Part shown: positions 11,261 to 21,475 of the stretch, piece after piece
Layout: the number at the start of each line of letters is the position of its first letter
Numbering within the stretch: position 1 is the stretch's first letter
NCBI RefSeq assembly: GCF_020151015.1
Contig: NZ_CP083746.1
Span: 569,001 to 633,000 of the forward strand
From: Pseudomonas sp. p1(2021b)
GTDB lineage: Bacteria > Pseudomonadota > Gammaproteobacteria > Pseudomonadales > Pseudomonadaceae
Length of the DNA stretch: 64,000 bases
Reading direction: 5' to 3'
Notes under the pieces: model-generated
Told to the model about the DNA's origin: nothing
Databases searched by the model: none
The model's input: only the letters and a program-made list of their open reading frames with translations
Made by a program: the position numbers and the translations under genes

Positions 11261-12544
11261 TTATTTCAGGGCTGCGAAGGCGCGTTCGGCCGCATCCAGG
11301 GTGATCTTCAGCTCGGCATCGCCATGGGCGATGGAGGTGAAGCCGGCCTCGAACGCGCTCGGCGCCAGGTACACGCCGCCCTCGAGCATCAGATGGAAGA
11401 AGCGCTTGAAGCGTTCGACATCGCTGGCCATCACGTCGTCGAAGGTGACGATGTCGTCGGCGCCGCTGAAATACAGGCCGAACATGGCGCCCGCCTGGGT
11501 GGTGACGAACGGAACGCCAGCGGCATCGGCGCGCTGCTGCAGGCCGTCGAGCATGCGGCTGGTGTAGGCGGTCACTTCATCGTGGAAGCCCGGGCGGCTG
11601 ATCAGCTTGAGCGTGGTCAGGCCCGCGGCCATGGCCAGCGGGTTACCCGACAGGGTACCGGCCTGGTAGACCGGGCCAAGCGGGGCGATGCGTTCCATGA
11701 TCTCGCGCTTGCCGCCGAAGCAGCCGACCGGCATGCCGCCACCGACGATCTTGCCGAAGGTCGACAGGTCCGGCTTGATGCCGTAATGGCCCTGGGCGCC
11801 ACCGAGGGACACGCGGAAACCGGTCATCACTTCATCGAAGATCAGCACCACGCCGTGCTTGTCGCACTGTTCGCGCAGGCCCTCGAGGAAGCCTGGCGCC
11901 GGCGGTACGCAGTTCATGTTGCCGGCCACCGGCTCGACGATGATGCAGGCTACCGTCTGGCCGACCTCCGACAGGGTTTTCTCCACCGCCGCGATGTCGT
12001 TGAACGGCAGGGTCAGGGTGTGCTTGGCGAAGTCCGCCGGCACGCCGGCGGAGCTCGGCACGCCCTGGGTCAGCAGGCCGGAGCCGGCCTTGACCAGCAG
12101 GCTGTCGGAGTGGCCGTGGTAGCAGCCTTCGAACTTGATGATCGCATCGCGGCCGGTGTAGCCACGGGCCAGGCGGATGGCGCTCATGGTCGCCTCGGTA
12201 CCGGAGCTGACCATGCGCACCATTTCCATGGACGGCACGATCGAGCAGACCAGGTCGGCCATCTCGGTTTCCATGGCGGTCGGGGCGCCGTAGGACAGCC
12301 CGTGCTCCAGCTGCTTGCGCACCGACGCAAGAACGTCCGGGTGGCTATGGCCGAGGATCATCGGCCCCCAGGAGCCGACGTAGTCGACGTAGCGCTTGTC
12401 GTCTTCATCGATGACATAGGCGCCTTCGGCATGCTTGAAGAACAGCGGGGTGCCGCCGACGCTGCGGAAGGCACGCACGGGCGAGTTCACGCCGCCGGGG
12501 ATGTGCTTCTGGGCTTGGGCGAACAGGGATTCGGAACGGGACAT
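11261..12544 (-). CDS. hemL: Glutamate-1-semialdehyde 2,1-aminomutase
   Basis: PLP enzyme converting glutamate-1-semialdehyde to 5-aminolevulinate, the first tetrapyrrole precursor of the C5 pathway. It has 427 residues, the family length. The PLP lysine is Lys265 in [20 protein letters not shown] (phosphate-binding) and FDEVMTGFR are also visible. Starts ATG at 12544, 16 bases after thiE ends, in the same direction. The hemL-thiE-thiD order is conserved in Pseudomonas. Confidence 0.97.
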   Translation of the reverse strand: MSRSESLFAQAQKHIPGGVNSPVRAFRSVGGTPLFFKHAEGAYVIDEDDKRYVDYVGSWGPMILGHSHPDVLASVRKQLEHGLSYGAPTAMETEMADLVCSIVPSMEMVRMVSSGTEATMSAIRLARGYTGRDAIIKFEGCYHGHSDSLLVKAGSGLLTQGVPSSAGVPADFAKHTLTLPFNDIAAVEKTLSEVGQTVACIIVEPVAGNMNCVPPAPGFLEGLREQCDKHGVVLIFDEVMTGFRVSLGGAQGHYGIKPDLSTFGKIVGGGMPVGCFGGKREIMERIAPLGPVYQAGTLSGNPLAMAAGLTTLKLISRPGFHDEVTAYTSRMLDGLQQRADAAGVPFVTTQAGAMFGLYFSGADDIVTFDDVMASDVERFKRFFHLMLEGGVYLAPSAFEAGFTSIAHGDAELKITLDAAERAFAALK

Positions 12545-12559
12545 GGGATTTCTCTCGAA

Positions 12560-13183
12560 TCAGGAGACGAACAGGGCATTGAAGGCGCGGGCGCGGCGGG
12601 TGACTTCCTGCGCGCTGTCGGCACCGAACAGGCCATGGATCACCGCCAGCAGGTCGGCGCCTTGGGCGACCAGCGGGGCGGCGTTGTCGAGGGTGATGCC
12701 GCCGATCACGGCGATCGGCAGTTGCACGCGGGCGCGGGCTTGGCCCAGCAGGGCGAGGTCGGCGGCCGGTGCACCGGGTTTGGTCACGGAGTTGAAGAAG
12801 CGGCCGAAGGCCACGTAGCTGGCGCCTTCGGCGACAGCCTGCTCGGCCAGTTCGAGCTGGGCGTGGCAGGTGGAGCCGATGATGGCGTCACGGCCGAGCA
12901 GGGCGCGGGCCGGGGTCAGGGGGCCATCGGTCTGGCCCAGGTGTACGCCGACGCCCAGGTGTGCAGCCAGCTCGGCGTCATCATTGATGACCAGCTGGGT
13001 AGCGTAGCGCTCGCAGAGCTTCGCCAACGCTTCGGCTTCGCGCAGGCGGCGGGCTGCGTCATCGCTCTTGTCGCGGTACTGCAGCAGGCACACGCCGCCG
13101 TCCAGGGCCGCCTCGACATGGGACAGGAAGCGACCGGCGAGCAGCTGGCTGTCGGTGATCGCGTACAGACCGCGTAACTTCAT
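12560..13183 (-). CDS. thiE: Thiamine-phosphate synthase
   Basis: Condenses hydroxymethylpyrimidine diphosphate with the thiazole phosphate to thiamine phosphate. The start at 13183 ([11 protein letters not shown]) gives 207 residues, the usual size; longer in-frame versions lack homology. TIM-barrel motifs are visible: [30 protein letters not shown] and the phosphate loop VIGGI. It lies between thiD and hemL. Confidence 0.96.
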   Translation of the reverse strand: MKLRGLYAITDSQLLAGRFLSHVEAALDGGVCLLQYRDKSDDAARRLREAEALAKLCERYATQLVINDDAELAAHLGVGVHLGQTDGPLTPARALLGRDAIIGSTCHAQLELAEQAVAEGASYVAFGRFFNSVTKPGAPAADLALLGQARARVQLPIAVIGGITLDNAAPLVAQGADLLAVIHGLFGADSAQEVTRRARAFNALFVS

Positions 13184-13199
13184 CGCAAGACCTCGTGGA

Positions 13200-13997
13200 T
13201 CAGGAGCAGAAATCCAAGGGCAGCCGGCGTGGGACGAACTGCCCCTTGCCCAACTGCTCGGCATCGCGCAGGGTGCGCCAGGTGTAGTCCAGTGCACTGC
13301 GCACGGCGCTTTCCAGGTGTTCGCCTAGGGCCAGGCGACCGGCCAGGGCGCTGGCCAGCGTACAACCCGAGCCATGGTAGCTGCCCGGCAGACGCTCGCA
13401 GGTCCAGGTGTGCTGCTGGCCGTCGCGGCTATAGAGGCGGTTGTGAATCTGTGCTTCGTCGCCGTGGCCGCCGGTAATCAGCAGATGCTTGCAGAACGGC
13501 AAAAGTTTCTCGGCGCATTCGTCCGCGGTGCCTTCGGGCAGCTCGGCGAGGATGCGGGCTTCGGGCAGGTTCGGCGTGGCGATCAGGGCCAGCGGCAGCA
13601 GGCGCTCACGCAGCGCGTAGCCGACTTCGTCCTTGCCCAGGCGGCCACCGCCACCGGCCCGCAGGACCGGGTCGCAGACCAGCGGCAGGTGTGGGTGGGC
13701 GGCGAGCAGTTCGGCGACGGTATCGACCATTTCGATCGAGCCGAGCATGCCGAGCTTGACCGCTGCCACCGTGGAGTCGGCCAGCACGGCATTGGCCTGG
13801 GCCAGGACCCACTCGCGGTCGAGCACACGGAAGTCGGAAACGTTGACGGTATCCTGCACGGTCAGGGCGGTCACGGCAGGTGCGGCGTGACAGCCTTGGG
13901 CGATCAGGGCTTCGATATCTGCCTGCAGGCCGGCACCGCCACTGGGGTCGTGGCCGGAGAGACAGAGGACAACGGGGCGGGAGCTGTAGGTATTCAT
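13200..13997 (-). CDS. thiD: Hydroxymethylpyrimidine (phosphate) kinase
   Basis: Ribokinase-fold kinase that phosphorylates hydroxymethylpyrimidine twice for thiamine synthesis. From ATG at 13997 ([15 protein letters not shown]) it has 265 residues. It shows [15 protein letters not shown] at the start, [11 protein letters not shown], and the anion-hole motif [15 protein letters not shown] with the catalytic Asp/Cys region. First gene of thiD-thiE-hemL. I see no TPP riboswitch in the 265 bases upstream. Confidence 0.96.
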   Translation of the reverse strand: MNTYSSRPVVLCLSGHDPSGGAGLQADIEALIAQGCHAAPAVTALTVQDTVNVSDFRVLDREWVLAQANAVLADSTVAAVKLGMLGSIEMVDTVAELLAAHPHLPLVCDPVLRAGGGGRLGKDEVGYALRERLLPLALIATPNLPEARILAELPEGTADECAEKLLPFCKHLLITGGHGDEAQIHNRLYSRDGQQHTWTCERLPGSYHGSGCTLASALAGRLALGEHLESAVRSALDYTWRTLRDAEQLGKGQFVPRRLPLDFCS

Positions 13998-14262
13998 GGT
14001 CGGCGAGCTTACCACCAAACCTGTTGGGGCGAAGCGCCCTGCGCGGGGCTTTTGTTGATCAAGTGGTCAGAAAATCTCGTGGCTATTGTCTGAAAGTATT
14101 GAGATAGAGCTGTTTCTCCATGTCGTGAGGTGGCTAGTGGAGTGCGCGGAAGGCTATGCTAGAGTGCTCGGATAACTCGATAAACGGGCGCTGCCGGAAA
14201 CCGTCGTCTCAAAGGGAAGGGAGGCCACCACGACGCGACCGGACACGCCATGCTGGGGCTGT

Positions 14263-16242
14263 ATGCGCTATTTGCTGATAATGCTGCTGGGCTGCGTGCC
14301 CCTGTTCGCCGGAGCGGTCGATTTCGACAATTCCACCCGCCATCTTCCCTTGGGCAAGGCCATGCAGGTTTTCGAGGACCGTGATGGCAGCGCCAGCATC
14401 GTCCAGGTCAGCTCGCCGGCCTTCGCCCACCGTTTCCGCCAGCATCATGAGGCGGTGCTCAATGCCGGTTATTCCACCTCGGTGTTCTGGCTGAAGATCG
14501 ACCTGCGCAACACCAGCCCTGAGTCCGCCACGCCCCGCCAATGGCTGCTGGAATTGGCGTACCCTCCGCTGGACCACCTGGACCTCTACCTGCCCGATGA
14601 CCAGGGCGGCTATCGTCTGGTGCGGCGAACCGGCGATGCCTGGCCCTATGCCAGCCGGCAGATCCGACAGAACAACTACCTGTTCGAACTCCCGCTGCGA
14701 CCAGGCCAGGCGATCACGGCCTACCTGCGTCTGCAGAGCCAGGGCTCGGTGCAGGCACCGGTCGCGTTGTGGTCACTCGAGGCCTACCTGGAAGACCAGC
14801 CTACGCGCCTTTATGTGCTGGGCATGATCTACGGCGTGCTGCTGGTGATGCTGGTGTACAACCTGTTCATCTACCTGGGCGTGCGTGACGTCAGCTACCT
14901 GTACTACATCTGCTATATCGCCTCGTTCGGGCTGTACCAGGTGTCGGTCAATGGCGCGGGTGTAGCCTATTTCTGGCCGGACAGCCCTTGGTGGGCCAAT
15001 GCTGCCACCCCCTTGTTCATCGGGGCCGCAGGGTTGTTCGGTTGCCAGTTCGCGCGGCATTTCCTGCAGCTTGGGCGGCTCAGCCGTGGCCTGGACTGGC
15101 TGCTGCTGGCGCTGATGGCAGGTGGTGCATTGGTCATGGCGCTGGCGGTGACCACCCCTTACGGCATTGCCCTGCGCATGGCCACGTTGCTGGCGCTGCT
15201 GTTCACCGTGAGCATCTTTGCCGCAGGGCTGTACGCCTGGTGGCGAGGGGTGCGGGTCGCACGTTGGTTCATCATCGCCTGGACGGCCTTTCTTGTGGGC
15301 GGGCTGGTCAATACCCTGATGGTGCTGGGCTACCTGCCGAACATGTTCCTGACCATGTATGCTAGCCAACTGGGTTCGGCGTTGGAGGTGGCGCTGCTGT
15401 CGCTGGCCCTGGCCGATCGCATCAACAGCCTGCGTGAACAGCAGGCCCAGGCCTTGCGCGAAACGGGGCGTGCCCTGGAGCAGCTGAACCAGCAGCTGGC
15501 CCGCAGCAATCAGCTGAAGGATGAATTCCTCGCCACCGTGACCCATGAGCTGCGCACCCCGATGAACGGTGTGATCGGCTCGTTGGAACTGATGCACACC
15601 CTGCCCATGGGCGCCGAGCATGCCCAGTACCACCGCACGGCCACTGGGTCCGCGCAGGACATGATGGCCATGGTCGACGATATCCTCGTGCTCACCGAGT
15701 TGCAGGCCGGCCGCCTGCGCGCCCACGCGGCGCCGTTCAGCCTGCGCAGGCAGCTTCACGAGTTGCGTGCCGGTTTTGCCGGGCGAGCCCTGGGCAAGGG
15801 GCTGTACCTGAGCCTGGACATCCCGGCCGACCTGCCCGACGACCTGGTAGGGGATGCGGCCAAGCTGCAGCGTTGCCTTTCCAGCCTGGTGGACAACGGC
15901 CTGAAGTTCACCCACCAGGGGGGCGTGATGATCCAGGTGCGAGGCCGTTGGCTGGCACCGGACAGCCTGGCGGTGAGCTTCACGGTCATTGACAGCGGCA
16001 TCGGCTTCGATGACCTGGACCAAGCCATCCTCTACCAGCGCTTCTTCCAGGTCGATGGTTCCATGACCCGTCGTTATGGCGGCCTGGGCATCGGTTTGTC
16101 GATCTGTCGACAACTGGGCGAGCTGATCGGCGCTCGCCTGGTGCATGAGTCGAGCCGGGGCTTGGGCAGCCGCTTCGAACTGACGCTGAACCTGGCGGTG
16201 GCCCAGGCGCAACGGCCTCCCAACCAGGCGGCAGGGGGTTAG
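14263..16242 (+). CDS. 7TMR-DISM sensor histidine kinase
   Basis: Membrane sensor kinase of 659 residues. A signal peptide (about 1-18) is followed by a periplasmic 7TMR-DISMED2 domain (about 35-165), seven membrane helices (about 185-390, with LLVMLVYNLFIYLGVRDVSYLYY) and a coiled linker. The HisKA box FLATVTHELRTPMN has the phospho-acceptor His428. The ATPase domain follows, with DNGLKFT, DSGIGFDD and GGLGIGLS. There is no receiver or Hpt domain, so the partner regulator is encoded elsewhere. The 7TMR-DISM domain is thought to bind carbohydrate-like ligands; the signal is unknown here. No neighbour is a response regulator. Confidence 0.9.
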   Translation: MRYLLIMLLGCVPLFAGAVDFDNSTRHLPLGKAMQVFEDRDGSASIVQVSSPAFAHRFRQHHEAVLNAGYSTSVFWLKIDLRNTSPESATPRQWLLELAYPPLDHLDLYLPDDQGGYRLVRRTGDAWPYASRQIRQNNYLFELPLRPGQAITAYLRLQSQGSVQAPVALWSLEAYLEDQPTRLYVLGMIYGVLLVMLVYNLFIYLGVRDVSYLYYICYIASFGLYQVSVNGAGVAYFWPDSPWWANAATPLFIGAAGLFGCQFARHFLQLGRLSRGLDWLLLALMAGGALVMALAVTTPYGIALRMATLLALLFTVSIFAAGLYAWWRGVRVARWFIIAWTAFLVGGLVNTLMVLGYLPNMFLTMYASQLGSALEVALLSLALADRINSLREQQAQALRETGRALEQLNQQLARSNQLKDEFLATVTHELRTPMNGVIGSLELMHTLPMGAEHAQYHRTATGSAQDMMAMVDDILVLTELQAGRLRAHAAPFSLRRQLHELRAGFAGRALGKGLYLSLDIPADLPDDLVGDAAKLQRCLSSLVDNGLKFTHQGGVMIQVRGRWLAPDSLAVSFTVIDSGIGFDDLDQAILYQRFFQVDGSMTRRYGGLGIGLSICRQLGELIGARLVHESSRGLGSRFELTLNLAVAQAQRPPNQAAGG

Positions 16243-16346
16243 GGTGTCCCTCCGGGCGTCGAGTCAGGCGTTTTTGCCACTTTGACTCACGGGGAAGGAG
16301 TGCTTCACTGGGGCTTTCAGGCATGAGCGGATCCAGGGAGCCCCCG

Positions 16347-17999
16347 ATGAACCTGCACCAGTTCGCTGAAACCCACGAAGTCACCAACCAGCCGCCGTCG
16401 CTCGATGGCGCCAACCTGTACCGCCTCGACCTGCCGCTGCAGGAATGGTCCCGGTACTTCGGAGCCGGCTGGGCCGAGTCGCGGATCGACGCCTATGGTG
16501 CCCTGGCCGGTGGCCCCCTGATGGCGGCGGGGTTCCTGGCCAACGCCCACAAGCCCGAATTCAGCAGCCATGACCGTTATGGCCATCGCATCGATCTGGT
16601 GGAATTCCACCCGGCGTATCACGAGCTGATGCGTACGGCAGTCGAGCATGGCCTACCCTCCTTGCCCTGGGCCGAGCCCCGCCCGGGCGCCCACGTGGCA
16701 CGGGCGTCGATGACCTACCTGCACAGCCAGGCGGAGGCCGGCACCGGCTGCCCGTTGACCATGACCTTCGCCGCGGTGCCTGCCCTGCGTCTGCAACCGG
16801 AGTTGGCTGAGTACTGGTTGCCCAAGGTGCTCGCACGTGAATACGACCCGCGCAACATCGGTGACCGGCACAAGGCTGGCGTGACCCTCGGAATGGCCAT
16901 GACCGAGAAGCAGGGGGGCACCGATGTGCGCGCGAATACCACCCGGGCTTACCCGGTCGGTACCCCCGGGCCTGGCCAGGCCTACGAGCTGGTCGGTCAC
17001 AAGTGGTTCTGTTCGGCGCCGATGTGCGACGCGTTTCTCACCCTGGCCCAGACCGACAAGGGGTTGAGTTGTTTCCTGTTGCCGCGCCACCGCCCGGACG
17101 ACAGCCGCAACCAGTTCTATATCCAGCGCTTGAAGAACAAACTTGGCAACTGCTCGAACGCGTCCAGCGAGGTGGAGTTCCGTGGCGCCCTGGCCTGGAT
17201 GATCGGCGAGGAGGGGCGGGGCGTGCCGACCATCATCGAGATGGTGGCCATGACCCGTTTCGATTGCATGGTCGGCTCCAGTGCCCTGATGCGCCAGGCC
17301 CTGACCCAGGCGGCGCATCACTGTGCCCATCGCAAGGTCGGCGGCCGGGTGCTGAACGAACAGCCCTTGATGCAGAACGTGCTGGCCGACCTGGCCCTGG
17401 AAAGCGAGGCGGCGTTGGCCCTGAGCCTGCGCATGGGTCAGGCCCTGGACCAACTGGACGACCCGCAGCAGGCGCATTTCGCCCGCCTGGTCACCGCCGT
17501 GGGCAAGTACTGGATCTGCAAGCGTGCGCCGGCCATGATCAACGAGGCCGCCGAGTGCATGGGCGGTGCGGGTTATGTGGAGGACAGCATCCTGCCGCGG
17601 CTGTACCGCGAGGCGCCGGTGAACTCCACCTGGGAGGGATCGGGCAACGTGCAATGCCTGGATGTGCTGCGTGCGTTGTCCAAGGAGCCAGGCGTGATCG
17701 ATGCGCTGTTCGCCGAGCTCGGCGATGGCCACGGCGACCCGCGCCTGGCGGCGCATATCGGCAACCTCAAGGGTGCGTTCAGCGACACCAGCGATATCCA
17801 ATACCGCGCCCGGCAGTTGACCGAGGACATCGCCGTGGCGCTGCAGGCCAAGCTGTTGCTGGAGGCTGGCAATGCGACGGTCAGCGATGCCTTCATCGAC
17901 AGCCGCCTGGGGGCGGGAGGGCGTGTATATGGCGCCTTGCCCCGGGGCATTGACGTCGCGGCACTGGTGGCGCGGGCGACGCCCGCCTGGCAAGGCTGA
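16347..17999 (+). CDS. AidB-like acyl-CoA dehydrogenase
   Basis: FAD enzyme of 550 residues resembling E. coli AidB (adaptive response to alkylation) more than fatty-acid dehydrogenases. The N-terminus (EVTNQPPSLDGANLYRLD) matches the AidB layout, as do FHPAYHELM, MTEKQGGTDVRANTT and ECMGGAGYVEDS. AidB binds DNA through its C-terminal domain and may remove alkylating agents; whether this protein does so is inference. Start 16347 is chosen for the GGGAG about 6 bases upstream; an upstream ATG at 16323 is poorer. Confidence 0.88.
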   Translation: MNLHQFAETHEVTNQPPSLDGANLYRLDLPLQEWSRYFGAGWAESRIDAYGALAGGPLMAAGFLANAHKPEFSSHDRYGHRIDLVEFHPAYHELMRTAVEHGLPSLPWAEPRPGAHVARASMTYLHSQAEAGTGCPLTMTFAAVPALRLQPELAEYWLPKVLAREYDPRNIGDRHKAGVTLGMAMTEKQGGTDVRANTTRAYPVGTPGPGQAYELVGHKWFCSAPMCDAFLTLAQTDKGLSCFLLPRHRPDDSRNQFYIQRLKNKLGNCSNASSEVEFRGALAWMIGEEGRGVPTIIEMVAMTRFDCMVGSSALMRQALTQAAHHCAHRKVGGRVLNEQPLMQNVLADLALESEAALALSLRMGQALDQLDDPQQAHFARLVTAVGKYWICKRAPAMINEAAECMGGAGYVEDSILPRLYREAPVNSTWEGSGNVQCLDVLRALSKEPGVIDALFAELGDGHGDPRLAAHIGNLKGAFSDTSDIQYRARQLTEDIAVALQAKLLLEAGNATVSDAFIDSRLGAGGRVYGALPRGIDVAALVARATPAWQG

Positions 18000-18093
18000 A
18001 TGCGATAGGGCCGTAATAGACAGCCGGGGATGTAATTGCCATGGAAGGCAGGCAAGATAAACGCCATGCATGCCAAAAGACAGGAAGCCCAGC

Positions 18094-19557
18094 GTGAGCC
18101 AAGCGTTTGTAGTCGTTGATACCCCCGAACAGGCCGTCGATCGTCTGGCGGCCTTGCATGAGCAGGCCACCGGCGCCCTCAGCCAGGCCCTCAAGCGCTA
18201 CCTCAAGGACCGCACCGAGCCGGATGACGACCAGCGCGCGCTGTTCCGCTATCCGGCCCTGCGCCTGACCTACTACAGCCATGGCGAAGTCGCCGCGACC
18301 ACCCGGGCGTACGCCAAGGTGCAGGTGGCCGGCACCTACAGCGTCACCATCACCCAGCCAGCGGCATTTCGCGGTTACCTGCTCGAACAGTTGCGGCCCC
18401 TGATGCATGACTACACCGTGACATTGGAGGTCGGCGTCAGCGAGCAGAACATCCCGTACCCCTATGTGGTCGACCAGGGCGATGAACTGGCCGGCAGCGG
18501 TATCACCGCCGCAGAACTGGCCCGCGTGTTCCCCAGTACCGACCTGTCGGCGGCCACCGACAACATCGCCGATGGCCTGTACGACTGGGGCAACGCCGAA
18601 ACGCTGCCCCTGGCCCTGTTCGATGCCGCCCGGGTGGATTTCTCGCTGCGGCGCCTGGTGCACTACACCGGTAGCGACTGGCATCACGTACAGCCATGGA
18701 TCCTGCTGACCAACTACCACCGCTATGTCGACCAGTTCATCGCCCACGGCCTGGAGCAGCTGCAGCAGGATCCACGGTTCGTGCGCATGGTCCTGCCCGG
18801 CAATGTGATCATCGAAAAAGGCATGGACGAAGGCGTCGCCCAGGCCCTGGTGGCCGGCGTGGTCTGGCACCGCTACCAGATGCCGGCCTACCACCTGATC
18901 GCCGATGACGGCGACGGCATCACCTTGGTGAACATCGGTGTCGGCCCGTCCAACGCCAAGAACATCACCGATCACCTGGCCGTACTGCGCCCGCACTGCT
19001 GGCTGATGATCGGCCACTGCGGTGGCCTGCGCCAGTCGCAGACCATCGGCGACTACGTACTGGCCCATGCCTACATGCGCCGCGATGGCATCCTCGACCG
19101 GGTAGTACCACCGAACATCCCGATCCCGGCCCTGGCCGAAGTGCAGCTGGCCCTGCAGGAGGCGGCGGCGCAGGTGACCGGCGAGCGTGGCGAGCAGCTC
19201 AAGAAGCGCCTGCGCACCGGCACCGTGCTGACCTACGACGACCGAAACTGGGAGCTGCGCTGGGCCCAGGAGCGTCCGCTGATCAACCTGTCGCGTGCCG
19301 TGGCGGTGGACATGGAAAGCGGCACCATCGCCGCCCAGGGCTATCGCCTGCGGGTACCGTACGGCACCTTGCTGTGCGTATCGGACAAACCGCTGCACAG
19401 CGAGATCAAGCTGCCGGGCTCGGCCAATGCGTTCTACAACCGCGCGGTCAGCCAGCACCTGAAGATCGGCATCGCCGCCCTCGACCTGCTGCGCACCGAG
19501 CTCAACTCGTTGCACTCGCGTAAACTACGCAGCTTCGATGAGCCGCCGTTCCGCTGA
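18094..19557 (+). CDS. amn: AMP nucleosidase
   Basis: Splits AMP into adenine and ribose 5-phosphate, a purine-level control step. With GTG at 18094 (SQAFVVVDTPEQAV) it has 487 residues; AGGAAG stands 8 bases upstream, better than the ATG at 18070. The N-terminal AMNp domain (to about 175) and C-terminal phosphorylase domain (LIADDGDGITLVNIGVGPSNAKN, MIGHCGGLR, VDMESGTIAAQGYR) are complete. It is followed after 6 bases by the pseudouridine synthase gene and may share its transcript. Confidence 0.93.
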   Translation: MSQAFVVVDTPEQAVDRLAALHEQATGALSQALKRYLKDRTEPDDDQRALFRYPALRLTYYSHGEVAATTRAYAKVQVAGTYSVTITQPAAFRGYLLEQLRPLMHDYTVTLEVGVSEQNIPYPYVVDQGDELAGSGITAAELARVFPSTDLSAATDNIADGLYDWGNAETLPLALFDAARVDFSLRRLVHYTGSDWHHVQPWILLTNYHRYVDQFIAHGLEQLQQDPRFVRMVLPGNVIIEKGMDEGVAQALVAGVVWHRYQMPAYHLIADDGDGITLVNIGVGPSNAKNITDHLAVLRPHCWLMIGHCGGLRQSQTIGDYVLAHAYMRRDGILDRVVPPNIPIPALAEVQLALQEAAAQVTGERGEQLKKRLRTGTVLTYDDRNWELRWAQERPLINLSRAVAVDMESGTIAAQGYRLRVPYGTLLCVSDKPLHSEIKLPGSANAFYNRAVSQHLKIGIAALDLLRTELNSLHSRKLRSFDEPPFR

Positions 19558-19563
19558 GGATCC

Positions 19564-20193
19564 ATGTCCCTGCCTCCCCGTTCCAAGCCGCGCCGCCCTT
19601 CGGCGCGGCCAGCCGGCCCGCGTCGCCAGCCCAAGGCGCCGCCGGCCGAGCCCCGCCTGATCCTGTTCAACAAGCCATTCGACGTGCTGACCCAGTTCAG
19701 CGATGGCGAGGGGCGTGCGACGCTCAAGGACTACATCGATATCCCTGGCATCTACCCGGCCGGCCGTCTGGACCGCGACAGCGAAGGGCTGTTGCTGCTG
19801 ACCAACGATGGCCGCTTGCAGGCACGTATCGCCGACCCCAAGCACAAACTGCCCAAGACCTATTGGGTACAGGTGGAGGGTGAGCCGAGCGAGGCGCAGT
19901 TGCAGCGCTTGCGCGACGGAGTCGAGCTCAATGACGGGCCGACACTGCCGGCTGAGGCGCGTTTGCTCGAAGAGCCCGCCCTGTGGCCACGCAACCCGCC
20001 GGTGCGGTTTCGCAAGAGCGTGCCGACCCATTGGCTGGAGCTGGTGATACGCGAGGGGCGCAATCGCCAGGTACGGCGCATGACGGCGGCAGTGGGGTTG
20101 CCGACCTTGCGCCTGGTGCGGGTGCGCATTGGCGACTGGGCGCTGGATGGGCTGGAGCAGGGGTGCTGGCGGGAAGTGCCACCCAGGCTTTGA
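19564..20193 (+). CDS. rluE: RsuA-family 23S rRNA pseudouridine synthase, RluE type
   Basis: Pseudouridine synthase of 209 residues. The catalytic Asp lies in [15 protein letters not shown]. The sequence from [16 protein letters not shown] through [14 protein letters not shown] to [12 protein letters not shown] follows E. coli RluE, which modifies U2457 of 23S rRNA. The N-terminal 30 residues are a basic, proline-rich extension ([19 protein letters not shown]) without an S4 domain, also as in RluE. Confidence 0.9.
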   Translation: MSLPPRSKPRRPSARPAGPRRQPKAPPAEPRLILFNKPFDVLTQFSDGEGRATLKDYIDIPGIYPAGRLDRDSEGLLLLTNDGRLQARIADPKHKLPKTYWVQVEGEPSEAQLQRLRDGVELNDGPTLPAEARLLEEPALWPRNPPVRFRKSVPTHWLELVIREGRNRQVRRMTAAVGLPTLRLVRVRIGDWALDGLEQGCWREVPPRL

Positions 20194-20749
20194 GGGGTAG
20201 GGCCCCATCGCCGGCAAACCCGCTCCTACCTGCCCTGTGCCATTTTCAGTGTGGGAGATTCTATGGTGCTGGACAAGCTCAAATTGAAGTCGGTTGGTTT
20301 AATACTTCTCAGCCATGCAAATACAGCCCAGGCTCCGCTTACTTCGTGGGAGCTGGCGGAGCCTGCGATGGGTCGCAAAGCGGCCCCTTGAGTCTGGAGG
20401 GCTCCACCGTTTGAAGGCTTGGGGCTGCTTTGCAGCCCATCGCAGGCTGTCGCCAGCTCCCACCGAGATTGCGCCGCTTTCAGACTTGCGAAATCCCTGT
20501 GGGAGATCACCCAGCCCTTTGGGCTGCGCTGTCGCGCAGAGAACAAGTGGCTAGCGCCGCCTTCTTCTGTAGGAGTGGCGGTGCGGCGGTCCGACTTGTC
20601 CCGCGATTGGGCCGGCCCAGCCGCCGCGGCTGTATGGCAAGGGCTTCGCCCTTGATCGCGGGACAAGCCCGCTCCTACAGGCCTTGTCAAATCAATGAGT
20701 TATGCGTTGTTCTATGAGAGCCGGCTTGCCGGCGATAGGGCCTGAGGCG
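20194..20749. repeat. Gene-free stretch with several REP elements
   Basis: No credible gene is seen. REP-type units stand at 20200-20231 (single), at 20346-20387 and 20420-20463 (a perfectly facing pair based on GTGGGAGCTGGCGGAGCCTG, a different sequence class), and at 20570-20618 and 20638-20682 (facing pair of the common class). Between them, 20235-20340 is a less G+C-rich unique segment. Short frames across the repeats are repeat artefacts. Confidence 0.75.
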
Positions 20750-20953
20750 CTACACCCCTTCGAGAAACCCCACCACCACGCTCTTGATGATGAACGCGAG
20801 CACGCCCAGGCCCAGCACGAAGAACAGGATCAGCGTGCCGAAGCGGCCTGCCTTGGATTTCTTCGCCAGGTCCCAGACGATGAAGCCCATGAAACCGATC
20901 AACACGGTGACGAGGATGATCATCATCCATTCTTCGAATACGGCGGGATCCAT
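20750..20953 (-). CDS. DUF2788 small membrane protein
   Basis: 67-residue protein starting MDPAVFEEWMMIILVTV, with two membrane helices (about 9-30 and 43-64) joined by a basic loop (WDLAKKSKAGRFG). It matches the DUF2788 family, common in Pseudomonas, of unknown function. ATG at 20953 follows GGAGAAT; the TTG one codon earlier is less likely. It stands before the Lrp-type gene, both leftward, with 46 bases between. Confidence 0.85.
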   Translation of the reverse strand: MDPAVFEEWMMIILVTVLIGFMGFIVWDLAKKSKAGRFGTLILFFVLGLGVLAFIIKSVVVGFLEGV

Positions 20954-20998
20954 CAATATTCTCCAGGCAGGCTGAGCGTTCGAGTATACGCCGAGTGA

Positions 20999-21475
20999 TC
21001 AGCGAAGGTGGGTCAGCGGCAGCTCGGTACTGGCCAGCACCTGGTTGAGCACGAAGCTCGAGCGCACGCTGGTGACGCCCTCGATGCGGGTCAGGCTGCC
21101 GAGCAGCAGTTTCTGGTAGTGGTCCATGTCCGGCACCACGACCTTGAGCTGGTAGTCAGCGTCCATCCCGGTGACCAGGCTGCATTCGAGTACTTGGGGC
21201 AGGCTGCGGATGGCCGCCTCGAAGGTCTCGAAGCGTTCGGGGGTATGGCGGTCCATGCCGATCAGCACATAGGCGGTCAGGCTCAGGCCGAGCTTCTTGC
21301 GGTCCAGCAAGGCCACCTGGCGCGAGATGTAGCCGTCGTCTTCCAACTGCTTGACCCGCCGCGAGCAAGGGGAAGGGGACAGGCCGATGCGTTCGGCCAG
21401 TTCCTGGTTGGAAATGCGGGCGTCGCGCTGCAATTCGGCGAGGATGCTCAGGTCGTAGCGGTCAAGCTTGCTCAT
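20999..21475 (-). CDS. Lrp/AsnC-family regulator
   Basis: 158-residue transcription factor with an N-terminal helix-turn-helix (LDRYDLSILAELQRDARISNQELAERIGLSPSPCSRRVKQLE) region and a C-terminal RAM ligand-binding domain with GMDADYQLKVVV. These proteins usually respond to an amino acid and often control a divergent neighbour; here the divergent side is 387 bases without a clear gene. It is closer to the BkdR/Lrp-type layout than the second Lrp-family gene at 29424. Confidence 0.9.
   Translation of the reverse strand: MSKLDRYDLSILAELQRDARISNQELAERIGLSPSPCSRRVKQLEDDGYISRQVALLDRKKLGLSLTAYVLIGMDRHTPERFETFEAAIRSLPQVLECSLVTGMDADYQLKVVVPDMDHYQKLLLGSLTRIEGVTSVRSSFVLNQVLASTELPLTHLR

Noticed and set aside
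11240..13177. 645-codon frame opposite hemL and thiE
   Set aside because: Spans two real genes in the opposite direction, His/Gly-rich composition of a shadow frame.
13998..14262. TPP riboswitch before thiD
   Set aside because: No CTGAGA/ACCTGA core motifs found upstream of thiD.
20315..20717. Several short frames across REP elements
   Set aside because: Palindromic repeats produce open frames on both strands; no other coding evidence.
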